NCBI RefSeq assembly: GCF_900078705.1
Contig: NZ_FKIF01000007.1
Span: 620,001 to 684,000, forward strand
DNA length: 64,000 bases
Source: Bordetella ansorpii
GTDB taxonomy: Bacteria; Pseudomonadota; Gammaproteobacteria; Burkholderiales; Burkholderiaceae_B
Direction: 5' to 3'
The translations under genes and the position numbers were made by a program. The notes below the pieces were generated by a model. That model did not search any database, had not been told where the DNA came from, and saw only the letters and a program-made list of their open reading frames with translations. Shown here piece after piece: positions 47,243 through 56,766 of the stretch (within the stretch, counting starts at the first letter, position 1; every line of letters starts with the position of its first letter).

Positions 47243-47341
47243 GGATGAATCCTGATCGTTTTGCATAGAAGGCGGGCAGTGCCCACCTTGGAATGATTGA
47301 GTGAGTGCTTCAAAGCCGGCGGCTCGAGGATACGGACGGGC

Positions 47342-47992
47342 TCAGGCCACCGGCCGGCCTTCCAGCCAGGGGTGGCGCGCCAGCCGCTCGGCCTCGAAGG
47401 CGCGGATCTTGTCGGCATGGCGCAGCGTCAGGCCGATGTCGTCCAGGCCGTTGAGCAGCAGGTACTTGCGGAACGGCTCGATGTCGAAGCCCATCTCGCG
47501 GCCATCGGCGGCGATGACGACCTGGCGGTCGAGGTCGACGCGCAGCTTGTAGCCGGGGAAGGCCTTCACTTCGTCGAACAGGCGCGCCACTTCGAACTCG
47601 GACAGCACGATGGGCAAAAGACCATTCTTGAAGCTGTTGTTGAAGAAGATGTCGGCATAGGACGGCGCGATGATGGCGCGAAAGCCGTATTGCGTCAGGG
47701 CCCACGGGGCGTGCTCGCGGCTGGAGCCGCAGCCGAAGTTCTTGCGCGCCAGCAGCACCGAGGCGTGCTGGTAGCGCGGCTGGTTCAGCACGAAGTCCGG
47801 ATTGAGCGGACGCTTGCTGTTGTCCATGCCGGGTTCGCCGTGATCCAGATAGCGCAGTTCGTCGAACAGGTTCGGGCCGAAGCCGGTGCGCTTGATGGAC
47901 TTGAGGAACTGCTTGGGGATGATCAGGTCGGTGTCGACGTTCTCGCGATCGAGCGGCGCCACCAGGCCTTCATGTTGGGTGAATGCTTGCAT
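47342..47992 (-). CDS. leuD: 3-isopropylmalate dehydratase, small subunit
   Basis: Swivelling subunit of isopropylmalate isomerase, 216 residues. It has the typical [22 protein letters not shown], the [14 protein letters not shown] motif and the [13 protein letters not shown] segment. It starts 11 bases after leuC stops. In some betaproteobacteria an entericidin gene sits between leuC and leuD; there is no room for one here. Confidence 0.97.
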   Translation of the reverse strand: MQAFTQHEGLVAPLDRENVDTDLIIPKQFLKSIKRTGFGPNLFDELRYLDHGEPGMDNSKRPLNPDFVLNQPRYQHASVLLARKNFGCGSSREHAPWALTQYGFRAIIAPSYADIFFNNSFKNGLLPIVLSEFEVARLFDEVKAFPGYKLRVDLDRQVVIAADGREMGFDIEPFRKYLLLNGLDDIGLTLRHADKIRAFEAERLARHPWLEGRPVA

Positions 47993-48003
47993 GACTGGAA
48001 TCC

Positions 48004-49407
48004 TCAGCGGAACGAACGGACGTCGACGAAATGGCCGGCCACGGCCGCGGCGGCGGCCATGGCGGGGCTGACCAGGTGGGTCCGGCCACCCTGGCCCTGC
48101 CGGCCCTCGAAGTTGCGGTTCGAGGTCGAGGCGCAGCGCTCTTCGGGTTCGAGGCGGTCGGCGTTCATGGCCAGGCACATCGAACAGCCGGGCTCACGCC
48201 ATTCGAAGCCGGCCTCGATGAAGATCTTGTCCAGGCCTTCGCGCTCGGCCTGCTGCTTCACCAGGCCCGAGCCCGGCACGACCATGGCCTGCTTCACGTT
48301 GGAAGCCACGCGCTTGCCGCGCGCCACGGCGGCGGCCGCGCGCAGGTCTTCGATGCGCGAGTTGGTGCACGAACCGATGAACACGCGGTCGACGCGGATG
48401 TCGGTCAGCGGGGTGTTGGGCTTCAGGCCCATGTATTGCAGCGCGCGCTCCATGCCATTGCGGCGCACGTCGTCCTTCTCGCGATCCGGATCCGGCACGC
48501 GGGCATCCACCGGCAGCACCATCTCGGGCGAGGTGCCCCAGGTGACCTGCGGCTTGATGGTGCGGGCGTCGACCTCGACCACGCGGTCGAACTTCGCGCC
48601 TTCGTCGCTGCGCAGCGTTCGCCAGTAGGCCACGGCCTGGTCCCACAGCACGCCCGTGGGCGAGAAGGGACGGCCGCGGAAGTATTCGATGGTCTTGTCG
48701 TCGACGGCCACCATGCCCGAGCGCGCGCCGGCCTCGATGGCCATGTTGCACACCGTCATGCGGCCTTCGACCGACAGCGCACGGATGGTGCTGCCCGCGA
48801 ACTCGATGGCGTGGCCGGTGCCGCCGGCCGTGCCGATGATGCCGATGACGTGCAGCACGACGTCCTTGGCCGTACAGCCGAACGGCAGCTCGCCGTCGAC
48901 CCTGATCAACATGCTCTTGGCCTTCTTCATCAGCAGCGTCTGCGTGGCCAGCACGTGCTCGACCTCGGAGGTGCCGATGCCGAACGCCAGCGCGCCCATG
49001 GCGCCGTGGGTGCTGGTGTGCGAGTCGCCGCAGACCACGGTCATGCCGGGCAGCGTGGCGCCCTGCTCCGGTCCGATGACGTGCACGATGCCCTGGCGCA
49101 GGTCATTCATGCGGAATTCGGTGATGCCGAACTTGTCGCAGTTGGCATCCAGCGTGTCGACCTGCAGCTTGGAGATCGGGTCGTCGATGCCGCCGGCGCG
49201 GTTGAGGGTGGGGACGTTGTGGTCGGCCACCGCCAGGTTGGCGCCGGTGCGCCACGGCTTGCGCTCGGCCATCGCCAGCCCTTCGAAGGCCTGCGGGCTG
49301 GTCACCTCGTGGAGAAGGTGGCGGTCGATATACAGCAGACAGGTGCCGTCGGACTCCTGGTGGACGACGTGGGCGTCCCAGAGTTTGTCGTAGAGGGATT
49401 GGGCCAT
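48004..49407 (-). CDS. leuC: 3-isopropylmalate dehydratase, large subunit
   Basis: Catalytic subunit of isopropylmalate isomerase with a [4Fe-4S] cluster, 467 residues. Visible are [27 protein letters not shown], the first cluster cysteine in [14 protein letters not shown] and the Cys-x-x-Cys in [11 protein letters not shown]. The ATG at 49407 gives [15 protein letters not shown], the family N-terminus. It is the first gene of the leu run; its promoter lies in the intergenic region to 49792, where a 14-bp palindrome is found. Confidence 0.97.
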   Translation of the reverse strand: MAQSLYDKLWDAHVVHQESDGTCLLYIDRHLLHEVTSPQAFEGLAMAERKPWRTGANLAVADHNVPTLNRAGGIDDPISKLQVDTLDANCDKFGITEFRMNDLRQGIVHVIGPEQGATLPGMTVVCGDSHTSTHGAMGALAFGIGTSEVEHVLATQTLLMKKAKSMLIRVDGELPFGCTAKDVVLHVIGIIGTAGGTGHAIEFAGSTIRALSVEGRMTVCNMAIEAGARSGMVAVDDKTIEYFRGRPFSPTGVLWDQAVAYWRTLRSDEGAKFDRVVEVDARTIKPQVTWGTSPEMVLPVDARVPDPDREKDDVRRNGMERALQYMGLKPNTPLTDIRVDRVFIGSCTNSRIEDLRAAAAVARGKRVASNVKQAMVVPGSGLVKQQAEREGLDKIFIEAGFEWREPGCSMCLAMNADRLEPEERCASTSNRNFEGRQGQGGRTHLVSPAMAAAAAVAGHFVDVRSFR

Positions 49408-49792
49408 GGAAGCGCTCTGCAAATGGACATTCCGGCTTGGGTCCGAGCGACGGTATCCATGACACCGGCAACCGCGGACCACTGCGGCATCGCCGAATTA
49501 TGCCCAGGGCCTGAACCTAGTACAACTCAACCACCAATACTAGTATTGACAGTACCTCCATTGTTGAGCGCATGAATCCAATACGAGTTCGGAGCCCTCG
49601 AAATATTCTCAATCCTGCCGAAAAAAGAAACCATCGGATAATAAAGTTTCAATTGAATCCAATATAAGAAACCAATATATTCGATCGAAACAAGAAAACA
49701 TTCAGCACAGAAAAAATATGTGCCGGACCGTACATCGAGCCGCGCGAGTCAGGCACACTTTGCGAATCGCACGATTCGGGAGACGTTGGACG
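49408..49792. other. AT-rich divergent promoter region between leuC and the adhesin export operon
   Basis: About 385 bases with no credible gene. From about 49,530 to 49,720 it is strikingly AT-rich against the GC-rich background. An 11-base direct repeat TGAATCCAATA occurs at 49573-49583 and 49654-49664, and AGAAACCA occurs twice in 49626-49675. It must carry the promoters of leuC (minus) and the secretion operon (plus). Confidence 0.7.
49535..49548. promoter_or_regulatory. 14-bp palindrome upstream of leuC
   Basis: CAATACTAGTATTG is perfectly self-complementary and lies 128 bases upstream of the leuC start. A TACTAG hexamer (49517-49522 on the minus strand) could be a -10 element, placing the palindrome near -35. 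The form and position would suit a LysR-type or other dimeric regulator; this is inferred. Confidence 0.45.
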
Positions 49793-52063
49793 ATGTTGCG
49801 CGACTCCATACAAATATTTTCCGCCTCCGCGATGTCCCTCGCGGGTATTCGGGGTGGCGCTTTCGCGGAGCGCTCCCTGGCTGCGTCATTAACTGATCGG
49901 AAGCACGCCCCGGCTTCTCCTGCCCGGCCGGTCCTGCCCATCACGCCGATGGCCGCGGCGTTCGCGCTGCTGTGCTCATCGTCGGCCCTGGCCCAGTCGG
50001 CGCCGGCCTTCTCCTACCAGACTCCGTTGCTGGCCACGCCGTTCTCGGCGCCCGCCGTGCCGGATGCGCCGACGCCGGTGCGCGATGCGCCGGCGCCCGC
50101 GCCCGATGCCGGCACGCAGGCCGCCCGTCCGGTTTCCGAGGCAGGGCCCAGGCCCGGATCGCGCACGACGCGCCCGCCGGCCAATGCCTCAAGCGAGACG
50201 CCTACGCAGGCCGCCGAGGCCGCCAACAACGAAGACGATACCCACATGGGCCGCGCGCGCCCCTCAGCCAAGGTCGAGCCGATCCGGCTGGCGTCGCTGT
50301 TCCTGCCGGCGGTCACGCTGGCGCCCCGGGCGCCTTCGGCCAAGCCCGCCCCTGAAGCCAGGCGCCGCGCGGCCTCGCAGCGGGTGCGGGTGGCTTCGCT
50401 GGGTCCGACGGCCGTTGCTTTGGCGCCTGAAAGCGCCCAACCGGTGTACACCGCCGCGGCCGCGCCCCAGCCGGCCCCGACGAGGCCCCCGGCTTCGCAG
50501 CCCGTCATGGCAGCGCCGATCCCGGCGCCCGCGCCACGCGACACGGCCCCCATGCCGGCCTTGCCCCAGTCGCCCTCGCCCGCCTATGAGGGCGCCACGG
50601 CCGCCACGGCCAGCCTGGGTGGCCCGGGCCTGACGCTGCACCAGGTGGTCGAGAACACGCTGCTGACCAACCCCGAGATCCAGGCGCGGTACCACGACTT
50701 CCGCTCGGCCCTCGAAGGGCAATCCGTCAGCCGCGGCGGCTTCCTGCCGCAGGTCAACACGCAGGCCTACTACGGCCGCGAATACCGTTCCAACGTACCC
50801 GATCAAGGCGGCGGAAAAGGCAGCGAAAGCTGGAGCCGCCCCGGCTACAACGTGGAACTGCGCCAACTGATTTTCGACGGCTTCCGCACTCCCAACGATA
50901 TAAAGCAGGCCGGCTTCGACAAACTGGCGCGCTTCTACGACCTGCTGGCCGTCAGCGACACGACCGCGATGGATGCCGTGCAGGCGTTCATCGACCTGCA
51001 GCGCTACCGCGACATGGAGTCGCTGGCGCGCCAGAACTATGCGCTGCACGAAAGCACGCTCAAGCAGATCGACGAGCGCACCGAGTCGGGCGTGGGCCGC
51101 CGCGTGGACCAGGAGCAGGCGGGTGGCCGCCTGGCGCTGGCCCAGACCAACCTGATGACGGAAACCGCCAACCTGCTGGACGTGACGCAGCGCTTCCAGC
51201 GCATCACGGGCATGTCGCCGCCCGCGAACCTGCTGCCTGTGCCCGACATCGCCTCCAGGCTGCCCACCCGCCCGACCGATTTCGCCACGTCGTTGCGCCG
51301 CAATCCCAGCTTCCTGTCCAAGCAGGCCAGCCTGCAGGCGGCCGAAGCCGGCGTGGCCTCGTCCAGGGGCGCGTTTTCGCCCAAGTTCGAATTCGTCGCC
51401 AGCCACGGCCAGGACCAGACGGACCCCTCACCGGACTACAAGGATATCCGCAGTTCCAGCGTGCAGATCATGATGACCTACAACCTGTACCGCGGCGGGG
51501 CGGATTCGGCGCGGGTGCGCCAGACCACCGCCCAGCAGTACGCGGCACGCGACGTGCGGGACTACACCTGCCGCAACGTCCAGCAGGATCTGGCCGTTGC
51601 CTGGAACAACGTGACGCGCGTGCAGGCGCAACTGCCCTTCCTGCGCGACCACGAACTGGCTACCGCCAAGGTGCGCGACGCCTACCGCCAGCAATTCCAG
51701 ATCGGCCAGCGCACGTTGCTGGACCTGCTGAACACCGAGAACGAATTGTTCGAATCGCGGCGTTCTCTGGTCAACGCGGAATACGACTTGCGGATCGCCC
51801 AGTACCGCTGGCTGGCGCTGTCGCACTCGCTGCTGCCCGCGTTGTCGCTGCGCCCCGCGCGCGATGAAATGCCTGAAGAGAATGGCAGGCTGGAAGTGTC
51901 CGACGAAGTCATCAGGATGTGCAGTTCCGCGATGCCCGAGTCGGCCCGCCTCCGGCCTGTGAAGGTCAAGTACAACGACGGTCCCCTGCCGCCCACGCTG
52001 GTCCCGATGGAGTCGCAGTCGCCGCAGACAGGGCTCGATCCCAGCCTGCGGCGCCCGCAATAA
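49793..52063 (+). CDS. TolC-family outer-membrane channel (LapE-like) with long N-terminal linker
   Basis: Outer-membrane exit channel for type I secretion. From the ATG at 49793 the product is about 756 residues, well above the ~450 typical of TolC/LapE. The TolC core begins near residue 280 (GLTLHQVVENTLLTNPEIQARYHDF) and repeats the two-fold pattern with QRFQRITG and RTLLDLLNTENELFESRRSLVNAEYDL. Ahead of it lies a Pro/Ala-rich region of roughly 200 residues. A signal-peptide-like core (AAAFALLCSSSALAQ) occurs about 55 residues in, after an unusually long leading segment, so the true start is uncertain. It opens an operon with the genes to 56674. Confidence 0.85.
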   Translation: MLRDSIQIFSASAMSLAGIRGGAFAERSLAASLTDRKHAPASPARPVLPITPMAAAFALLCSSSALAQSAPAFSYQTPLLATPFSAPAVPDAPTPVRDAPAPAPDAGTQAARPVSEAGPRPGSRTTRPPANASSETPTQAAEAANNEDDTHMGRARPSAKVEPIRLASLFLPAVTLAPRAPSAKPAPEARRRAASQRVRVASLGPTAVALAPESAQPVYTAAAAPQPAPTRPPASQPVMAAPIPAPAPRDTAPMPALPQSPSPAYEGATAATASLGGPGLTLHQVVENTLLTNPEIQARYHDFRSALEGQSVSRGGFLPQVNTQAYYGREYRSNVPDQGGGKGSESWSRPGYNVELRQLIFDGFRTPNDIKQAGFDKLARFYDLLAVSDTTAMDAVQAFIDLQRYRDMESLARQNYALHESTLKQIDERTESGVGRRVDQEQAGGRLALAQTNLMTETANLLDVTQRFQRITGMSPPANLLPVPDIASRLPTRPTDFATSLRRNPSFLSKQASLQAAEAGVASSRGAFSPKFEFVASHGQDQTDPSPDYKDIRSSSVQIMMTYNLYRGGADSARVRQTTAQQYAARDVRDYTCRNVQQDLAVAWNNVTRVQAQLPFLRDHELATAKVRDAYRQQFQIGQRTLLDLLNTENELFESRRSLVNAEYDLRIAQYRWLALSHSLLPALSLRPARDEMPEENGRLEVSDEVIRMCSSAMPESARLRPVKVKYNDGPLPPTLVPMESQSPQTGLDPSLRRPQ

Positions 52064-52092
52064 AAACGCACGTACGAAAGCTAGGAACGCTC

Positions 52093-52305
52093 ATGGCACA
52101 ACAGGAAGAAGGCTTTTCGCAGCTAGACGCGGACTTCGTCCGTGTGCTGGAAGATCTTATCGATTCGCTGATCGCCAACGGCGTGCTCCGCCTGACCGAT
52201 CTGCCGCCCCGCGCCCAGGTCAAGCTGACGCAGCGCAAGCAGCAGCGCAAGCGCCTAGCCGAGCACCTCGACCTGCTGGATGACGACGATGGACAGGTTC
52301 TCTGA
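52093..52305 (+). CDS. Small acidic/basic helical protein in the type I secretion operon, unknown function
   Basis: Product of 70 residues with an AGGAACG ribosome-binding site before the ATG at 52093. The first half is acidic and helical (FSQLDADFVRVLEDLIDSLIANGV), the second is basic (QVKLTQRKQQRKRLAEHL) and it ends in a run of aspartates. No signal peptide or membrane span is seen, so it should be cytoplasmic. It lies 29 bases after the TolC-like gene and overlaps the start of the ABC exporter gene by 26 bases, which argues for a role tied to the exporter. I recognise no family. Confidence 0.75.
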   Translation: MAQQEEGFSQLDADFVRVLEDLIDSLIANGVLRLTDLPPRAQVKLTQRKQQRKRLAEHLDLLDDDDGQVL

Positions 52306-54532
52306 CAGTTCCGACAAGCCGGAAGACAAGCCGGACACTTCCCCGGCCAAAACCGACGCCAGCGATACGCCGGTGCCGCCGCCCATCCCCCAGCGGGAAT
52401 GGCGTGGCGACGCGAAGGCCACGCACGACGATCCGCTGCTCGACTGCCTGGTCGAGCTGACGCGCATCCATGGCGTGACCACGACGGCCCAGGCCCTGAC
52501 GGCGGGGCTGCCGCTGGAGGAACATCATCTGACGCCTGCCCTGCTGCCGCGCGCGGCCGCTCGCGCGCAGTTGGCGGCCCGTGTAGTCAAGCGCCAGCTC
52601 GACGCGATCTCGCCAGAGCTGATGCCGGCCATTCTGCTGCTCAAGGGCGAGAAGGCCTGCCTGCTGCTGAGCCGCGACGGGGACAAGTACCTGGTCAGCC
52701 ACCCTGAACTGGGCGGCAGTTCCATGGAGCTGGACGGCGCCACGCTGGCGCAGCGCTACACGGGCCTGGTCTGTTTCGTGCGGCCCCAGTTCCGTTTCGA
52801 CGAGCGTGCGCCGGAAACCGCCAAGGTGCGCGAGCGCCACTGGTTCTGGGCCGCCATCATGGAGAACCGGTTGCTGTACCGCGATGCGCTGATCGCCGCG
52901 CTGCTGATCAACGTGTTCGCGCTGGCCATGCCCCTGTTCACCATGAACGTGTATGACCGCGTGGTGCCCAACAACGCCGTCGAAACGCTGTGGGTGCTGG
53001 CGATCGGCATCAGCCTGGTGCTGATCTTCAACCTGGTGCTGACCACGGCGCGTTCGCACGTGGTCGACAGCGCCAGCAAGCGGGTGGACGTGCGCCTGTC
53101 GGCGCAGATCATGGAACGCGTGCTCGATCTGCGCATGGAGGGCCGGCCGGTATCCGTGGGGTCGTTCGCGGCCAACCTGCGTTCGTTCGAATCGATCCGC
53201 GACTTCATCGCCTCGGCCAGCATCACCACCCTGGTCGACCTGCCCTTCATCATCCTGTTCCTGATCGCGCTGGCCTGGATCTCGCCGCTGATGCTGATTC
53301 CGCCGATCGCGGCCATCATCATCATCGTGCTGGTGTCGCTGGCGGCGCAGGCGCGCATGGAAGCGCTCACCATGTCGACCTTCCAGGCCAGCGCGCAGCG
53401 CAACGCCACGCTGGTGGAGGCGCTGACCGGCATGGAGGCCGTCAAGACGCTGAACGCCCAGGGCGCGATCCAGCGCAACTGGGAACGCTCCACCGAGTTC
53501 ATCGCGCAGACGGGCGGCAAGCTCAAGCTGATCTCGTCCTCCACCGTCGGCTTCGTCAGCGTGGCGCAGCAGTTCGTATCCATCGCCGTGGTGATCATCG
53601 GCGTCTACGAGGCGCGCGCCTCGGCCGTGTCCATGGGCGGCATCATCGCCGCCTCCATGATCGCCGGACGCTGCCTGGCGCCGCTGGGCCAGGTCGCCGG
53701 GCTGCTGATGCAGTTCCAGAATGCCCGCACCTCGCTGGGCTCGATCGACAAGTACATGGCCCTGCCCATCGAACGTCCGGCCGAGGCCGAGTTCCTGCAC
53801 CGCCCCGTGATCCACGGCGCGGTCGAGTTCCGCGACGTCACGTTCGTCTATCCGGGCAACGACCAGCCAGTACTGAAGAAAGTCTCCTTCAAACTGATGG
53901 CCGGCGAAAAAGTCGGCATCATCGGCCGCATCGGTTCCGGCAAGACCACACTGGAAAAACTCATCCTGGCGCTGTACCAGCCCAGCGAAGGCGCGGTGCT
54001 CATCGACGGTGTCGACGTGCGCCAGATCGACCCTTCCGACCTGCGCCGGGCCATCGGCTACGTGCCGCAGGATCCGCTGCTGTTCTACGGCAGCCTCAAG
54101 CACAACCTGGCGATGGGCGCGCCCTATGCCGACGACGCCAGCATCCTGGCGGCGGCCGACATGGCCGGCGTCAGCGAGTTCGCCAACCTGCATCCGAAGG
54201 GCTTCGACATGGTGATCGGCGAACGCGGCGAATCGCTGTCCGGCGGCCAGCGGCAGTCGGTGGCCGTGGCACGCGCGCTGATCAACGATCCTCCGATCCT
54301 GTTGCTGGACGAACCCAGCAGCAACATGGACAACCAGAGCGAGGCGCAACTGCGCCGCCGGCTGGGTGAAGCCAGCACCAACAAGACGATCATCCTGGTC
54401 ACTCACCGTACCGCGTTGCTGGATCTGGTCGATCGCCTGATCGTCATCGACAACGGCCGCATCGTGGCGGATGGTCCGAAGGACAATGTGGTCGAGGCGC
54501 TGCGCCAAGGCCGTGTCGGACGGGGGAGCTGA
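52280..54532 (+). CDS. lapB: Type I secretion ABC exporter (LapB-like)
   Basis: Inner-membrane ATPase of an adhesin secretion system, 750 residues. Order: a Ser/Asp/Pro-rich start, a peptidase-C39-like domain (about 48-175) that lacks the usual catalytic Cys/His pattern and so should bind rather than cut substrate, six membrane spans (about 205-460), and an ATPase with Walker A GRIGSGKTT (about 551), signature LSGGQRQSVAVARAL, Walker B ILLLDEPSS and VTHRTALL. The ATG at 52280 is used; another at 52289 is in frame. It overlaps the small gene upstream and is followed by the fusion-protein gene after 8 bases. The symbol reflects likeness to the Pseudomonas Lap system. Confidence 0.9.
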   Translation: MTTMDRFSDSSDKPEDKPDTSPAKTDASDTPVPPPIPQREWRGDAKATHDDPLLDCLVELTRIHGVTTTAQALTAGLPLEEHHLTPALLPRAAARAQLAARVVKRQLDAISPELMPAILLLKGEKACLLLSRDGDKYLVSHPELGGSSMELDGATLAQRYTGLVCFVRPQFRFDERAPETAKVRERHWFWAAIMENRLLYRDALIAALLINVFALAMPLFTMNVYDRVVPNNAVETLWVLAIGISLVLIFNLVLTTARSHVVDSASKRVDVRLSAQIMERVLDLRMEGRPVSVGSFAANLRSFESIRDFIASASITTLVDLPFIILFLIALAWISPLMLIPPIAAIIIIVLVSLAAQARMEALTMSTFQASAQRNATLVEALTGMEAVKTLNAQGAIQRNWERSTEFIAQTGGKLKLISSSTVGFVSVAQQFVSIAVVIIGVYEARASAVSMGGIIAASMIAGRCLAPLGQVAGLLMQFQNARTSLGSIDKYMALPIERPAEAEFLHRPVIHGAVEFRDVTFVYPGNDQPVLKKVSFKLMAGEKVGIIGRIGSGKTTLEKLILALYQPSEGAVLIDGVDVRQIDPSDLRRAIGYVPQDPLLFYGSLKHNLAMGAPYADDASILAAADMAGVSEFANLHPKGFDMVIGERGESLSGGQRQSVAVARALINDPPILLLDEPSSNMDNQSEAQLRRRLGEASTNKTIILVTHRTALLDLVDRLIVIDNGRIVADGPKDNVVEALRQGRVGRGS

Positions 54533-54540
54533 GCAAACCC

Positions 54541-56007
54541 ATGGAGATGCAGACCGTACCCGGCCACAAGCCGCCGCCCGCGCCGCCGGGCCTGCCCGCT
54601 GCCGAGCGGAAAAAGTCGCTGCTTCGAAGGTTGTGGCTGCTTCCCCGCGATCTGATCGTGCGCGTGTTCGACCGCATCCTGGACGGCGCCGACAAGGGCA
54701 AGCCCGAACACAAGTCCGACTACGTCGGCAATGCCGAATGGGTCATCCATCAGTCGCAGGCGCGCGGCTCGCGCATCCTGCTGTGGGTCAGCCTGGTCAC
54801 CGTCTTCCTGCTGCTGGTCTGGGCGGCGCTGGGCTATATCGATGAGGTGGTGCGCGGCGAAGGCAAGGTCGTGCCGTCACGCCAGGTGCAGATCATCCAG
54901 AGCCTGGACGGGGGTATCGTGCAGGAGATCCTGGTGCGTCCGGGCCAGGAGGTCCAGGCGGGCCAGGTGTTGCTCAAGCTCGACCCCACCCGTTTCTCGT
55001 CCTCGCTGGGCGAGAACAATGCCGAATACCTGTCGCTGCTGGCCAAGTCGGCCCGCCTCCAGGCGCTGGCCACGGGCGATCCTTTCGTCATGCCGGAGCG
55101 CGTGGCCAAGGAGGCCCACCAGATCGGCGAACAGGAACGCAATGCCTGGCAGGCCCGCAACAATGAGATCACCGCCACCGTCAACGTGGCGCGCGACCAG
55201 TTGAAGCAGCGTCAGGACGAACTGCGCGAGACCATCGCCAAGCGAGACCAGGCGGCGTCCAGCTGCGCCCTTACCTCGCGCGAACTGTCGGTGACCAAGC
55301 CGCTGCTGTCCAGCGGCGCGGTCTCCGAGGTGGAGTTGCTGCGCCTGCAACGCGACGTGGCGCGCTTTTGCGGCGACCAGAAAGGCGCCGAGGCGCAGAT
55401 CGACCGCATCCAGTCGTCGATTTCCGAAGCGCAGAACAAGGTCCAGGAAGCCGAACTGACCATCCGCAACACGGCCCGCAGCGAACTGTCGGACACCAAC
55501 ACCAAGCTGGCCACGCTGCGCGAAGGCCAATCGGCGCTGGCAGACCGGGTGAGGCTGTCCGAGGTGCGCGCGCCGGTCAACGGCACGGTCAAGACCCTGT
55601 TCAACAACACCATCGGCGGCGTCGTGCAGCCGGGAAAGGACATCATCGAAATCGTCCCCAAGGACGACACGCTGCTGCTGGAAGTGAAGATCCAGCCGCG
55701 CGACATCGGTTTCCTGCATCCGCAGCAAGAGGCCGACGTGAAGTTCACGGCCTACGATTTCTCGATCTATGGCGGCCTGAAGGGCAAGGTCGAGCAGATC
55801 GGCGCCGATACCGTCACCGACGAGAAGGGAAACTCGTTTTATATCGTACGTGTCCGCACCGACAAGAATGGCGTCGGCGACCAGCAGTTGCCCATCATTC
55901 CCGGCATGGTGGCCGAGGTGCACGTGCTTACCGGCAAACACACCGTGCTGCAGTATCTGCTCAAGCCGATCCTGCGGGCACGCGAGAATGCCTTCACTGA
56001 GCGCTGA
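54541..56007 (+). CDS. lapC: Type I secretion membrane-fusion protein (LapC/HlyD-like)
   Basis: Periplasmic adaptor linking the ABC exporter to the outer-membrane channel, 488 residues. A cytoplasmic N-terminus of about 75 residues is followed by one membrane span (78-97), the lipoyl-like beta domain (GYIDEVVRGEGKVVPSRQVQIIQSLDGGIVQEI region), long coiled-coil helices (about 150-340) and the returning barrel with VRAPVNGTVKTLFNNTIGGVVQPG and the C-terminal PIIPGMVAEVHVLTGK. Motifs match the HlyD family. An in-frame ATG two codons downstream is an alternative start. Confidence 0.92.
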   Translation: MEMQTVPGHKPPPAPPGLPAAERKKSLLRRLWLLPRDLIVRVFDRILDGADKGKPEHKSDYVGNAEWVIHQSQARGSRILLWVSLVTVFLLLVWAALGYIDEVVRGEGKVVPSRQVQIIQSLDGGIVQEILVRPGQEVQAGQVLLKLDPTRFSSSLGENNAEYLSLLAKSARLQALATGDPFVMPERVAKEAHQIGEQERNAWQARNNEITATVNVARDQLKQRQDELRETIAKRDQAASSCALTSRELSVTKPLLSSGAVSEVELLRLQRDVARFCGDQKGAEAQIDRIQSSISEAQNKVQEAELTIRNTARSELSDTNTKLATLREGQSALADRVRLSEVRAPVNGTVKTLFNNTIGGVVQPGKDIIEIVPKDDTLLLEVKIQPRDIGFLHPQQEADVKFTAYDFSIYGGLKGKVEQIGADTVTDEKGNSFYIVRVRTDKNGVGDQQLPIIPGMVAEVHVLTGKHTVLQYLLKPILRARENAFTER

Positions 56008-56029
56008 CCGGAGGAACGAAGGAGTCGAT

Positions 56030-56674
56030 ATGCCTACCCCCGTCCTGTTGATCACGCACGACGATTTGCTCTGGCAGCACTGGCGCGAACTCGATGCCGC
56101 GCGCTGGCTGCCGGCGCGCGGCCGCACCCTGGCCGACCTGGAGCGATGGCGCGAGCAGCGCCGCACACTGGTCGTGCTCGATGCCGACCTGCCCCGCCTG
56201 CCCCACTGGAAAGCCTCTTCCTGGCCCGCCCTGATGTCCGGCCTGCAGGTGATCGTGGCCAGCGCCAACCCGAACGACGACCAGGGCACGCTGGCGCTCG
56301 GCGCCGGCGCCCAGGGCTATTGCCACAGCTACAAGCCCGTGCGGGCGCTGGCCCAGGTGCTGGAGTTCGTCTCCTCCGGCGAGACCTGGATGGGCCGCTC
56401 GCTGGTGCGGCGCCTGCTGCAATTGGTCAGCGAGCGTGGCCAGCCGTCGAACAACTGGACCCAGGGCCTTCTGACCGAGCGCGAGGCCGCTGTCGCGCAC
56501 CGCGCCGCGTACGGCCAGGCCAATGCGGAAATCGGCGAAGCCCTGGGCATTACCGAACGCACTGTCAAGGCGCACATGTCGGCGGTCTTCGAGAAGCTCG
56601 GGGTCAGCGACAGACTGCAATTGGCCCTGCTCGTGCACGGTGTTTCGCAGCCCCAGGCCGCGCACGCGAAATAA
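56030..56674 (+). CDS. LuxR-type response regulator of the adhesin locus
   Basis: Product of 214 residues with a strong GAAGGAG ribosome-binding site. The receiver domain keeps the acidic pair Asp11/Asp12, phospho-acceptor Asp51 (VVLDADLPR) and Lys102 (SYKPVR), although its sequence is divergent, with many tryptophans. A LuxR helix-turn-helix is at about 150-205 (LTEREAAVAHRAAYGQANAEIGEALGITERTVKAHMSAVFEKLGV). It lies between the fusion-protein gene and the adhesin gene, so it probably regulates one or both. No sensor kinase is adjacent. Confidence 0.87.
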   Translation: MPTPVLLITHDDLLWQHWRELDAARWLPARGRTLADLERWREQRRTLVVLDADLPRLPHWKASSWPALMSGLQVIVASANPNDDQGTLALGAGAQGYCHSYKPVRALAQVLEFVSSGETWMGRSLVRRLLQLVSERGQPSNNWTQGLLTEREAAVAHRAAYGQANAEIGEALGITERTVKAHMSAVFEKLGVSDRLQLALLVHGVSQPQAAHAK

Positions 56675-56724
56675 GCCCCCCGACCTGTACCTGAGGACAA
56701 TATCGTCTGCCGGGTACGGCCTCT

Positions 56725-56751
56725 AGGATTTGGCTCATATGGATTAATCCT
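56725..56751. promoter_or_regulatory. Inverted repeat in front of the adhesin gene
   Basis: AGGATT (56725-56730) and AATCCT (56746-56751) are inverted copies 15 bases apart, and the right one is part of a perfect GGATTAATCC palindrome (56741-56750). They lie 16-42 bases before the adhesin ATG. A binding site for the regulator encoded just upstream is a reasonable guess. Confidence 0.4.
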
Positions 56752-56766
56752 TACTGTGGATACCCT

